Part shown: one piece after another, positions 49,201-59,466 of the stretch
Layout of the letters: every line of letters begins with the position of its first letter
How positions within the stretch are numbered: the stretch's first letter is position 1
NCBI GenBank assembly: GCA_964036295.1
Contig: OZ038473.1
Location: forward strand, 2,115,501-2,179,500
Reading direction: 5' to 3'
DNA length: 64,000 nt
Source of the DNA: Plumapathes pennacea
Lineage: Eukaryota > Cnidaria > Anthozoa > Antipatharia > Myriopathidae
Notes under the pieces: generated by a model
Seen by the model: the letters and a program-made list of their open reading frames with translations, nothing else
Told to the model about the DNA's origin: nothing
Databases searched by the model: none
Translations under genes and position numbers: made by a program

Positions 49201-50184
49201 TCTATGCCGAGTCGCCCACAAGTAACCTCAAGAACGCAGACTTTGATGGAAGAATACTACTGATATGCTAAATGAATGACAGAGGTTTTACGTCTGTTGC
49301 TTGCGTACAAGAAGAGCAAAGCGCAAAATTGCTCTAACTACCCAATTGAGAGCGTCCAAAACACTGGAAAATTTTATTGCTCAAACACGAAAATGGCGAA
49401 TAATTCGTTTCTCACTCAATTCTTTGCCGCCAAACTGTTTGTCATTCATTAAGCGTCTTATAAGTGTCCTTTACTGAAAGTCTGCGTTCTTGTGCTTTCC
49501 TGTGAGTGGTGCTACATAGTAGTGAAAACGGAGACTTTAACAAAGTCTTACGCCTCAGGAACGCATAAAATTGGCTCATTAACGCGCAAAGTCCGTGTTC
49601 TTCTTCTATGCAGAGTCGCCCACAAGTAACCTCAAGAACGCAGACTTTGATGGAAGAATACTACTGATATGCTAAATGAATGACAGAGGTTTTATGTCTG
49701 TTGCTTGCGTACAAGAAGAGCAAAGCGCAAAATTGCTCTAACTACCCAATTGAGAGCGTCCAAAACACTGGAAAATTTTATTGCTCAAACACGAAAATGG
49801 CGAATAATTCGTTTCTCACTCAATTCTTTGCCGCCAAACTGTTTGTCATTCATTAAGCGTCTTATAAGTGTCCTTTGCTGAATGTCTGCGTTCTTGTGCT
49901 TTCCTGTGAGTGGCGCTACATAGTAGTGAAAACGGAGACTTTAACAAACTCTTACGCCTCAGGAACGCATAAAATTGGCTCATTAACGCACAAAGTCCGT
50001 GTTCTTCTTCTATGCCGAGTCGCCCACAAGTAACCTCAAGAACGCAGACTTTGATGGAAGAATACTACTGATATGCTAAATGAATGACAGAGGTTTTACG
50101 TCTGTTGCTTGCGTACAAGAAGAGCAAAGCGCAAAATTGCTCTAACTACCCAATTGAGAGCGTCCAAAACACTGGAAAATTTTA
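28262..50184. repeat. 404-bp satellite array, about 54 monomers, with higher-order structure
   Basis: The landmark gatggaagaatactactgat recurs at 28285, 28689, 29093, 29497, 29901 and on, exactly 404 bp apart. Monomers are nearly identical, differing at a few diagnostic sites (gcagagtcgcgc versus gccgagtcgccc; caggaacgg versus caagaacgc). Two consecutive blocks of 16 monomers share the same variants at 6463-bp spacing. Two monomers are 381 bp. Every frame is broken; open frames of 66-72 codons are chance. Function unknown: centromeric, pericentromeric, heterochromatic or a local expansion are all possible. Confidence 0.97.
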
Positions 50185-50190
50185 TAATGC

Positions 50191-50415
50191 ATGTAATGAG
50201 TTGGTGGCCGAGCGGTTTGACGGTGGTGGACCTAAATCCGTAATGAAATTCCAAGCCAGGAGGTTTTGGGTTCAATTCCCACGGTCGGCAGTAGTAAGAA
50301 GGTTTTTCACCCGGGGAGTCAACTCTAACGGTTTCTCCCTTTTGAACCTGTGTTCTTTCATGTATTCCACCGGTCGAACATTTGTATTCCCTATGCGTTG
50401 ACTTTAAATAAAGAT

Positions 50416-50448
<33 letters not shown>
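50191..50448 (+). mobile_element. tRNA-headed SINE abutting the satellite end
   Basis: Head has A box tggccgagcggt and B box ggttcaattccc with a long variable arm, as in class II tRNAs (Leu/Ser). The body ends aaataaagatgg followed by a T run at 50418-50448. The last satellite monomer is cut at 50184 (tggaaaattttat) and does not resume after the SINE. Confidence 0.7.
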
Positions 50449-51438
50449 CATGTTTGCTTGTTCTTAAGTGGAATGTATGAATACTCAACTGTCAAACGAC
50501 GGCTATAAATATTTATCCTCTAGGTCTGCGAGGGTAATAATCACGACGCTAATGCTGTAGTATCACGCTAATGCTGTAGTATCGCGCTAATTCGAGGCTC
50601 CAAGCGGGTCGTCACCTGGCATACGACCAGCGCCAATGGCTTTTATCTTGAAGTGTTTCTGTTCGATGATAGTTCGTAGAGATGCTAACCACCATTTGTT
50701 TGATAGAACAATAACTTGGGTTAACCTTTGATTAACTCAATAAGCTTTCCGGTCAGTGAAGAGGTTTGTGTATTTGTTTAATATAATCCAGTGTCACGAA
50801 CGAGCTTTACAATCAATTCCAATTTGCTAATGCAAAACCCCACTATCAAGAATTCAATCTAACTAGCAATTAGCGAGCAAAACGCACAGTAATCTATAGT
50901 TATACTATTGAACTACAAAGAATTAAATTTCAACAATGTATAAATTTGCATGAATAAATATCAAAGCGCGCAAAACTTCAAGCTAACGGATTTTTTCCAT
51001 GCAAAACAGGCCTGTTAAACACCAGTCGCTTGCCTAAAATTGACAGCATTTATCGTAGGATTTGATCGAACATAAAAACATCAAACTCATTAACTGTCAC
51101 ACTAAACCTAAAGGTCGTCATTATAAAATGGCGTCCTGTTACACGAGGCAACATGTCCCCCCAACACGCCCCGCGACTTAGGTATTTCATACATCGCTCA
51201 GATAAAAGTTGAATAAACCAGAAATTCTCACTACATCATTGATATATTTTCTTCTTTTAAAGATGGGAGATATTTTTAAAGCTTAGGAGTGAACAAGGTG
51301 ATCTTATTTGGCAGTTCCAAAGTCTAATTTTTGCATGGCAGTTCATAAACCACATGTATACCTGTTTACAAATATGTTGGAAAAAGAAAGTTTCCTTAAA
51401 CACAAGAGAAAATAATGCACATATTTGCGTTATCTAGC
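50449..51438. other. spacer and 3' side of the ERGIC3-like exon
   Basis: No gene recognised. 50540-50640 carries a duplicated cacgctaatgctgtagtat motif and matches 13085-13200. The part nearest 51438 is presumably 3' UTR of the minus-strand exon. Confidence 0.4.
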
Positions 51439-51540
51439 TTAGTTTCCTGAATGAGCTTTCTTGAAGAGTTCACTTGCCGTGAAGATCATAGAGTCAATAA
51501 TGCCTGCCACTGTAAACGTTCCACCCACGATGGCACAAAC
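51439..51540 (-). CDS. ERGIC3: terminal exon of an ERGIC3 (ER-Golgi cargo receptor) homolog
   Basis: On the minus strand, acceptor ttctttccag is followed by 33 codons and TAA. The peptide begins VCAIVGGTFTVAGIIDSM and ends FKKAHSGN. It corresponds to the second transmembrane helix and short cytosolic tail of ERGIC3/Erv46, a membrane protein cycling between ER and Golgi in COPII/COPI vesicles. The animal family pattern is VCAI-GG-FTVAG-IDS. The exon starts in phase 0. I could not find the preceding exons between here and the right edge, so they lie beyond it, in parts I missed, or are absent (relocated exon). The C-terminus is recognised from memory of the family, not from a search. Confidence 0.7.
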   Translation of the reverse strand, partial: VCAIVGGTFTVAGIIDSMIFTASELFKKAHSGN

Positions 51541-51688
51541 CTGGAAAGAAACATACGGTGCTCTTTAATAACAGAACCACAAGCACGAACACAAACACTA
51601 TCACTTGCACAAACACGAATATGAACTACAGTAATATACTTACACAAACTTACACGAATATCAATTACCAAGAACACATGAACACTGT

Positions 51689-52694
51689 TTTTAATTTTGG
51701 CCAAAATCGGCAACAAAAACCCTGGGCTATAGCCTTAGTATTTTGTCAAAATCCGGTCATTTTCGACCATCTCAGAATCGCATGAAACTTTCAAGAAATG
51801 TTTCTGGGACTATGCCGACGGTTTCTGCATAGTTTTTGTAAACTTTAGCCCGCGCGTCGTGAAAAATTAGAGCAAATTGTCGACTAATTAAAACATCACA
51901 CCTTTCAAAGTTTTAAGCGGTTTTGCTGCTATATCTCGTCAACGGATGAAGATACATAAGGCAAATGTATCGCAGAAAGTCTTCCTATAGTCCCAGGAAG
52001 ATTTTCTAAAAGTTTCAAGAGTTTTCAATTTTTGGCCAAAATCGGCAAAAAACCCTGGGCTATAGCCTTAGTATTTTGTCAAAATCCGGTCATTTTTCGA
52101 CCATCTCAGAATCGCATGAAACTTTCAGGAATTGTTCCTGGCACTATGCCGACGGTTTCTGCATAGTTTTTGTAAACCTTAAACCTGCGCGTCATGGGAA
52201 ATTAGAGCAAACCATCGACTAATTAAAACATCACACCTTTCAAAGTTTTAAGCGGTTTTGCTGCTATATCTCGCCAACGGATGAAGATACATAAGGCAAA
52301 TGTATTGCAGAAAGTCTTCCTATAGTCCCAGGAAGATTTTCTAAAAGTTTCAAGAGTTTTCAATTTTTGGCCAAAATCGGCAAAAAACCCTGGGCTATAG
52401 CCTTAGTATTTTGTCAAAATCCGGTCATTTTTCGACCATCTCAGAATCGCATGAAACTTTCAGGAATTGTTCCTGGCACTATGCCAACGGTTTCTGCATA
52501 GTTTTTGTAAACTTTAAGCCCGCGCGTCATGGGAAATTAGAGCAAATCATCGACTAATTAAAACATAAAAACCTTTCAAAGTTTTAAGCGGTTTTGCTGC
52601 TATATCTCGTCAACGGATGAAGATACATAAGGCAAATGTGTTGCAGAAAGTCTTCTTATAGTCCCAGGATGATTTTCCTAAAAGTTTCAAGAGT
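51689..52694. repeat. 335-bp tandem repeat, three copies
   Basis: ggccaaaatcggcaa recurs at about 51699, 52034 and 52369, followed each time by ccctgggctatagcctta and later gctatatctcg(t/c)caacgg. Copies differ by a few percent. It lies upstream of the ERGIC3-like exon on its strand, probably in its intron. No coding role seen. Confidence 0.85.
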
Positions 52695-52870
52695 GGTAGT
52701 GGCGTGGCAATTTGTGCTTGTGCCCGTGACATTTGTGCCTGTGCCGTGGCATCTGTGGTTGTGCCGTGGGAATTTGTGATCGTGCCGTGGGAATTTGTGG
52801 TTGTGCCGTGGCATTTGTGGCCGTACCGTAGCAATTTGTGGTTGCCGTAAAGTTTTTGTTGGTGCCGTGA
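52695..52870. repeat. minisatellite, about 18-bp unit
   Basis: Units of the type ttgtgccgtggcatttgtgg, imperfect, about nine copies. The minus frame gives a His-Gly-Thr-rich artefact. Confidence 0.75.
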
Positions 52871-52985
52871 AACTTATGGGCCACTGTTATTCCCCCACCC
52901 CATGGGACATAATGTGCTGCCTTCGGGCTTAAACACCTTTCAAATACGAAAAATTGCCCCACATTGCCCCACCATTCCCCGAGGT

Positions 52986-53009
52986 GGGGGGGGGGGGGGG
53001 GGGGGGGGG
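52986..53009. repeat. poly-G tract
   Basis: About 24 consecutive G on the + strand with further G-rich flanks; could form G-quadruplex. Length may be unreliable in assembly. Confidence 0.85.
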
Positions 53010-53079
53010 TGGGGTGGGGATTACAATTGACTGGTGCTTTACACAGTCGAATGTAGCAAATCTTAACCTTTTCGTCAAA

Positions 53080-53430
53080 AAAGTACGCTTTAAACAACTC
53101 ACCTTCAGTTCTAGAAGAACAATTTGATACTTTTCCTTATAACTATCATGAGTTCCCAGTGTTAAGCTCATGACCATCACTGCGGGCGAGCTCCGAGCTA
53201 ATGACCGTGCATCTGAATCTCGTGTGCTCTCATATTCGCTTCTTCGCTTCAGTCATTGCCGGTGTGACACATCCAAAGGAAATGTATTAAAAGTTACTTG
53301 AACTCTCTGGTCATAATCTTCGCCAAACACGCAGATATTCGGCGAAATTTTAGGCCTTTACTGTTTACGTCAAACGTGGCCGCCATTACACTGTTATGTT
53401 GAGAGAGCCTGGGAAACAGCAAAGCTTGTA
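53080..53430 (-). repeat. dispersed repeat, inverted copy of 10540-10911
   Basis: The minus strand carries the same ordered segments, ending agaactgaag|gtgagttgttt. Here the frame before the donor is open for at least 45 codons (SLTLGTHDSYKEKYQIVLLE included). Could be a duplicated 5' exon or a transposon part. Confidence 0.6.
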
Positions 53431-55105
53431 AAACGGGGGGAGGGGGTAGGGGCTTGGGGGAAGGGGGAAGGGGAGGGTGCGAGGAGGCATTTGTTTTAAC
53501 CCTATAAAGATAAAACTCTGAATACAAAAGTGAAATCGAAATGCGTCCAGCCAAGTAGGCCGCAAAAATTTCCGCTCCCTCCCCTCGACCAAACCTACTA
53601 AACAAATTGCGATAAAATATTTTGAAGAAATATCATGTGTGCAGAAATAATTCTGCCTGGAGAAACTCCATGCACTGACACACCACTTAAAGTGTATATA
53701 CAGCCAGATATATATATTTGAATCATAAAAACAGACTAGCATGTAGAACTCTTAAATCCACATGTATTTGCCGCCTGAAGGTTATAAGTGATCAAACTGA
53801 ACTGCGAAATCAGAGAAATCAGAAAGCATATCTGGAATGAACAGAGTAACTGATAATTCACTTCTGGCTTAGGGGTCGAATTATCTTCCTTCTTTCGGCT
53901 TGTGGCGGACTCACACAGTGAGTATGTATGTTTGGTTTTCTTAACCAGGAAGCCCCGACTGTGGGATTGAAACGCATCTGAAATGAAAGCAATGCATGCA
54001 GTTGTTTAGAAGGGGGCTCTACGGAGCTAGAGTAGTAGGTACTTGATATTAGCTTCAAATGATGTCGACTCGTGAATACGTTAGACGATTCGTACGATCA
54101 ATGGTTAACTTTTACGATTAGTTACAAGCCGCGATATTGAACAAACCCTTAAAATTCAAGCTTTTGTAGAGGGTGTTCACTATTTTGAGAAGGCAGCGTT
54201 TACAACAAGTTTAGGAAACTTAAAGCCTTAGGTGGGATATGCTAGTGCTCATACACGGACTGAAGTCTATCTAGCATAACAGTCAGTCAATCTTAACATA
54301 AATGGCGATGCGATGTCAAATAGTTTCACACAAACTTTCAACGTCAACTATATAATATCACTGAGAGGATTTGCAAAACTCTCCAAGAACCAGGAGGAGG
54401 TATATTCTTACCAAACTCAGTCTTGTAATAATATCTCAATCCAGACGCACATTTTGAGCTAGAGAGGCATAAAAGACATAAAACGTACAATGGAGTGTTA
54501 ATCTCAGGTTCAAATGTCTTTTTGACCTTAAAACGTACTCAAATTACTGAACTTTACACATGCAGGCAGAGTAATTTTACTAGATGCATTAGTTTGAAGT
54601 CTACGAATACTCCCGTAAGATATAATTATAGGAACTCTGTAGAATCATGATTGAACTAGCGTTCTTGTCAAGTGTTACGGCCAACTTTTACCGTCAAAAA
54701 TCGTTTTCCTCCAAACGGAGTTTATGGCGTCAAAACTGGGGCTCTCCCTCTACGGAGCGTCACTTTCAGAAAAGCTCAAGAACGCAGACTTTCAGAGTCG
54801 AATACCAGCTGATAGCGTGGTACTTTACCTGTCGCCACAGTGTACAAGTTCCTTGCGCTGGCAAAATCTTTATGAGAGTTTTCTACAAAGAATCCCAATC
54901 AGCTATTCAACCGCTTGTCTCTCCACTCTGATTGTCGTCCTGGTTGCCGCTTCCAGGCTTTGCTTTTAAAGACTATTGCTTTAGTACTCTTCCAGTTTTA
55001 GTTTGATTCAAGAAAAGTCACCAATGATCATTTTTTTGCAAAACTTTCCAGTACTGCATGAGCCTACGGTCAAAGATTGAAGTTAAATCAGCTGTATATA
55101 AAAGG
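53431..55105. other. intergenic or intronic, no recognised gene
   Basis: Purine-rich stretches near 53440-53480. A + strand frame at 54724-54969 (81 codons, hydrophobic C-terminus) has no family I recognise and no clear splice context. On the minus strand, ctctctag and gttttg-type borders around 54416-54462 would frame a 47-nt exon; not convincing. Confidence 0.35.
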
Positions 55106-55114
55106 GCTTTAAGG

Positions 55115-55340
55115 TGGTGTTACACTGGTCGATTTGCAACGACGATTTGCAACGATACGATGTTGAACTAAAAATCGTTCAGGTGTAACACCCCATTGCG
55201 AACGATTTTTCGCGATGTTTGCAGTGCTGCAACGCGTTGTAAGTTTTTGAAAGCGATTCAAAAGCTTGCAACACCGCTGCGTGAATTTGAAGCGAATCGG
55301 CGTTGCAAATCGTCGTTGCAAATCGACCAGTGTAACACCA
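55115..55340. mobile_element. 226-bp MITE with about 38-bp TIRs and 9-bp target duplication
   Basis: Ends tggtgttacactggtcgatt and aatcgaccagtgtaacacca are inverted; the arms continue through cgacgatttgcaacg. Flanked by identical GCTTTAAGG at 55106-55114 and 55341-55349. Long TIRs with 9-bp duplications are typical of Mutator-like elements (family inference). It is inserted in the left end of the next element. Confidence 0.85.
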
Positions 55341-55342
55341 GC

Positions 55343-55472
55343 TTTAAGGCCCGAGCAAACGAGTGCAACATATTGGCACAACATCGCCCAACAATGTTAC
55401 CCAAAAACTCTTTGCAATGTTGGGCAACGTTGTGTCCATATGTTGCATTCGCTTGCTCTCCCTGGCCTTAAA
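55343..55472. mobile_element. palindromic MITE interrupted by the 55115 element
   Basis: tttaaggcccgagcaaacga mirrors tcgcttgctctccctggcc-ttaaa. Arms of about 50 bp include gtgcaacatattggcacaac / gttgtgtccatatgttgca. Its left tip is now part of the target duplication of the neighbouring MITE. Confidence 0.75.
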
Positions 55473-55527
55473 TTTTAGAACATACGGACAGAGATACATG
55501 GTTAGAATGAATAACTCGTAATGATTC

Positions 55528-56586
55528 TCAAATTTTAGTGCTGGGTGAACTTTCTGTCCTTCCTCGTTTACTTCCTTTCCGTTTGAATTCGCCAGAACTG
55601 TTCTCCGAACTCGAAGTGGCGTTGCTATTTTGCGAAACAAATATAGATCCCCTTGGTAAAGTAAATTTCCTGGACATGGTGCTAAGCGAACCCTGCCGAG
55701 TCTGCTCCAACTGGCCCCGCCATCTTGCGAATAGTCTCTTAAAAGCCCTGCGGTAGGTCTTGTTCAAACAGGTGTAGATGACTGGGTTGAGAAAGCTGTT
55801 GAAGTATTCAAGCCACTTGACCGCTTTAAAGATGGGCAGCGGGTAAAAATACGGGTTAAACATGTAGCCGAGGACAGACACAAAGAACGGAAGCCAGCAA
55901 ATGATGAAGACGCCGATCACAACGGCGATTGTCTTGGCCGCTTTTACGTCCGTCGTATAGCTCCTGCTACGGCGACGACCAATCAAGCGCGCCTGGCGCC
56001 TTGCTGTTATGTAAATACGGACGTACATCACGATCATAAACATAAGAGGAAGTGAGAAGCTTGCGACGAAAACAAACCAGTGGTATCCGCCTTTCCAGCC
56101 CGCAAGACGAAGCGCTGATACCAAGACGGAGTACGCCCAAACGAGGCACAAGAGTATTATAGCTCTTGGTGACGTCATCACGCGGGGATATTTGTAAGGT
56201 GCAGTAATGGCGATATTTCTATCCGCACTAACGGCAGCTAGGTTGATAATAGAAGCAGTTCCACCCAGAATATCCATGCAGTACCAAAACATTAACAGTT
56301 CCTTGTTTAAGATATTTTGCTCCTCTAGGTTAGGCGTGAGCTGAAGTAGGAGCCAGAAAGGCATCGCTAGCAGGGCGACTAGGACATCCGACGCCGCCAA
56401 GCTGATGATAAAATAATTACAAATCGTTCGGATGTCCCGAAAGATGTAAAAGCTCGCAAAGACGAGGCCGTTTACGACGAGGGTCAGAACAATCAGCAAA
56501 CCGACAAATACCGCAGCTACGATGTTGGTTGTTGTTAGTGCAAACGTTGGAGACCCTGCTTCATCCGAAGCATTTGATGAATTCAT
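55528..56586 (-). CDS. class A GPCR with amine-receptor signature, intronless
   Basis: 352 aa, single open frame from the ATG at 56586 to TGA at 55528. Seven hydrophobic segments; N-terminal NSS/NAS glycosylation sites. Landmarks: N39 (1.50), D67 (2.50), D105 aligning with 3.32, DRN 122-124 for DRY, S176 (5.46), P180 (5.50), CWLPFF 230-235, W258, Y261 and NPVIY 267-271. D3.32, S5.46, FF6.51-52, W7.40 and Y7.43 are the ligand-contact positions of dopamine, serotonin and adrenergic receptors. Position 3.25 is Leu, and the loop after helix 4 (LAGWKGGYHW) has no Cys, so the canonical disulfide is absent. The tail is Ser-rich and basic. G-protein coupling at the plasma membrane is expected; the ligand is unknown. 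The assignment to an aminergic-like clade is by motif, not phylogeny. Confidence 0.9.
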   Translation of the reverse strand: MNSSNASDEAGSPTFALTTTNIVAAVFVGLLIVLTLVVNGLVFASFYIFRDIRTICNYFIISLAASDVLVALLAMPFWLLLQLTPNLEEQNILNKELLMFWYCMDILGGTASIINLAAVSADRNIAITAPYKYPRVMTSPRAIILLCLVWAYSVLVSALRLAGWKGGYHWFVFVASFSLPLMFMIVMYVRIYITARRQARLIGRRRSRSYTTDVKAAKTIAVVIGVFIICWLPFFVSVLGYMFNPYFYPLPIFKAVKWLEYFNSFLNPVIYTCLNKTYRRAFKRLFARWRGQLEQTRQGSLSTMSRKFTLPRGSIFVSQNSNATSSSENSSGEFKRKGSKRGRTESSPSTKI

Positions 56587-56710
56587 CGTTTCTTCAGCTC
56601 TGTGTCACACGTCCTCTCGTCAAACCTGAAGAACAAGATTACACCAGTCAGTGTGGAACGCCGTAAAACATAACTCATTAGAGCTGGAATTCTGGAATTC
56701 TAGAGCTGGA

Positions 56711-56979
56711 GAGGAGGCAGCGTGGCCGAGTGGTTAGGGCGTCGGACTTGAAATCCGGAGGTCCCAGATTCAAGTCCCGCTCTGAGCACTAACTGAATTT
56801 GTAACACCCCGCGTTCAAATCCTCGGCCACGTTATGTAAATAGCCAACTGGTTAGCCTTCGACCAGTTGGGATTTTTAACAGATTTACGTTGATTTTAAA
56901 ATACGGCCCCACCAGCTCTGCTGAGTTACTTACCGTGTATAAATAAAGATACTTTACTTTACTTTTTTTTTTTTTTTTT
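56711..56979 (+). mobile_element. tRNA-Ser-derived SINE
   Basis: Head has gtggccgagtggttaggg (A box), the anticodon-loop segment cggacttgaaatccgg giving anticodon TGA (Ser), and B box agattcaagtcccgct. The body ends with aataaagatactttactttac and a T run to 56979. It lies about 125 bp upstream of the GPCR start, on the opposite strand. Confidence 0.8.
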
Positions 56980-57102
56980 CTGTATTTGCTTGGTGAGAAT
57001 TCAGGTTTACGCTATGACGTAAGATTAAGCTAATCCTGGATTAACCAAATTCTTTACTCGATTTTGTGGCCAACAAACTAGCAATGTTTCGATAAAAGAT
57101 CA

Positions 57103-57343
57103 GGGCCCGGTTTTTCGAAAGTCGATTAAGCTAATCCAGGATTAACGAAATTCTTTCTCTCGACCTATCTCCCAATAAACTGCAGAGTTTTGTTCGAAGA
57201 TGGATTAGTAAGCTTGTTCCAGCTTAAAACGTTACCAAGAAAGTCGTTGTGGACGAAACTTTCACGTTTTCCGGCTTATAAATGACAAAAAAGTTTAGAC
57301 CTAATCCAGGATTAGCCTAATCGTGCTTTGAAAAACTGGGCCC
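57103..57343. mobile_element. MITE with gggcccgg/ctgggccc ends
   Basis: gggcccggtttttcgaaagt mirrors gctttgaaaaactgggccc. The subterminal taagctaatccaggatta and taatccaggattagcctaat are inverted too. A second right half occurs at 57440-57487 and a related segment at 57025-57045, so several copies cluster here. Confidence 0.65.
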
Positions 57344-57499
57344 AGCTAAAATACTTGTTCTAGTTCAAAACATGTCGAGGCAGTCCTTCAATGAATGAAA
57401 TTTTCTCATTTTCAGGCTTAAAAAATGACAGCAGAGTTTAGATCTAATCAAGGATTAGCTTAATCGTGCTTTGAACAACTGGGCCCAGTTGATAAAGCA

Positions 57500-59466
57500 C
57501 GATTAATTAATTTTTGGGGCCTACGTTTAAACGACAGGTAAACGCATACGTCTAACTCGAGTAATATTGCTTTCGATTATCGTCGAGTGCCAATTAATAA
57601 CTTCATCAATTCTTTCCGATAGTCGCGCGCTCCTTGGACCCTAAGACAAAAGCTTTATTTTTTTTTACAAATCATCACTTTTGAGCATAGTTGATTCACT
57701 TAAGTCCAAATTTCATTCGCAAGCGCGATGCGGGAGAGTTAGGTATGGCGCGGGTATCTATTGCTTGTTGTGCTGATATGTTCGGTCACCTGTCGCTGAC
57801 TTTCACTCACCACGTCCCATATCAGATTATTCATGGTAAAGAATGCGTAATTTGACTGAACTATAAAGAAGTCGGATATCGGATAAGCGACCGGTACTAA
57901 CAAACTGGGGTCTTATTCGGTGATAAACAGATGCCGGCTTGAATGAACTACATGTATGAGGAACACAAGAAGTCAAAGTCACCGCCACTTCCAGCTGGAA
58001 GAAATCAAACATCAGCGAAAATAGATATCTAACCGTATCTGGGGGTTAGCTAGTATGCACTATCATTCCTGTGAAGGGCCAGAAACATCTCTAAAGCAAC
58101 TTAATCAGAAACAAACATAAACGCTTGTATACAGATACCGCCATAACGACATAGATACCCCATCTTTTCTTCACTCGGCTTACCAGATAAAGGTGAAGGT
58201 AGGTTCATCACAATTCTGGACATTCGAATTTCTTGAATCCTTGTTAAGTTCATAACAATTAAGTCATATAAACTTAATCGAAAAATAACAACAACAAAAA
58301 GACCTACGAGTTGACTCATCCGGCTGTGTGTTAGATTAACATATTATACTTGTCAAGTAAAGACCTTGAATACACACACTTACCATTTTTTCTTGTTATG
58401 GAGATGCACTGTAATTTGTCGAATAGACGCTTTATCAACTTATCTCATGTTATTAGTCTCTCGCGCTCGCATATCGTTCACTACCATCTCCTACGGTTCT
58501 TTACCAAAAACTAGTCGCTGTTAAATGAACGCCGGATCAGTCACAGTGTTTGTCATGGCTTCGGAAACAAAAGGAATTAAACAACAAGACACACAAGATC
58601 CTAATAAGTTGAAGAAATTTGCATAACATAAAAAACAGCTTTGTAGTTAAAACACGGCAATATAACAACATCTTAGACGCCTAAAAAATATTGCGTTTTA
58701 AAATTTTGTATTACGATGTTCATATTTCCCCGGCCGGAGCCAACGCCGAAGACCGACGCGCGCTACTAGAGAGTAGAGGTGTCACTCATTGTTGATATCT
58801 ATGTCATCCTATCGGTAAGTTTGCGTTGGTAAGTTCACTGAATATTCTATTTTATTCGCTGTGTTTGCTTCAAGTTGTTGTTACAACTGTTATGGTATGA
58901 TTTAATTTGAAGTCTTTAAACACTTAAAAACATTCAGGCCAATGTTTCAGAGTGATTTGTCCGTGCGAAAGTTTAACCATTGCATACTAGGAAAGAGTCG
59001 TAATTTTATCTGGATACGACTTGCGCATTTACCGGTCTCTTGAACATGTGTTACGGACAGGTGGATAAATAAAAAACTGACATCGGTTTGTTTGCAAATT
59101 GGCTAATTCGTGGAAGCGGAACTATTCCTGTTTTTGAAATTCGTACAGAAAAAGTAGTGCCGTCGTAAACTAGAAACTAAAGAATTTGAAATATTTCGTC
59201 ACTTTGAGCCTCAAGCGTATCTAGCGAAACCGTGGTTGCATTTCCAATAAAAATAATAATAATACTTTCAGCTGCCTTTTTTCGAAGTGAGGCGGGAAAA
59301 TAGCGTCGAATTTTGTCCCCTGAAAGCATACAAAACTTTGGACGTATTGATTTCATATATGTCCATTGTTATTTTGGAAACAGACAAAAGATTGTAAATT
59401 TGTACAACATAGAAGTATACCGACTTTTCAACAGAATAATTCAGCTGAGGCTTGAAGAGAAAGTAC
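57500..59466. other. intergenic, no gene recognised
   Basis: A CpG-richer patch at about 58735-58815 ends in atcctatcg|gtaagt, which could be a short first exon with donor on the + strand, but no downstream exon was found. Nothing else seen. Confidence 0.35.

Noticed and set aside
28262..50184. CRISPR-like or rDNA-like tandem array
   Set aside because: Monomers are head-to-tail without unique spacers, and nothing resembles rRNA or cas genes.
50084..50401. 105-codon frame across the satellite end
   Set aside because: Chance fusion of satellite and SINE sequence.
52687..53180. Pro-rich and His-Gly-Thr-rich minus-strand frames
   Set aside because: Products of the poly-G tract and the 18-bp minisatellite.
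54724..54969. 81-codon + strand frame with a hydrophobic end
   Set aside because: No recognised motif, no splice or promoter context, and overlapped by another frame; cannot be supported as a gene.
56711..56790. Functional tRNA-Ser gene
   Set aside because: The tRNA-like head is followed by a SINE body and T-rich tail, and the arms are not fully paired; better explained as a SINE.
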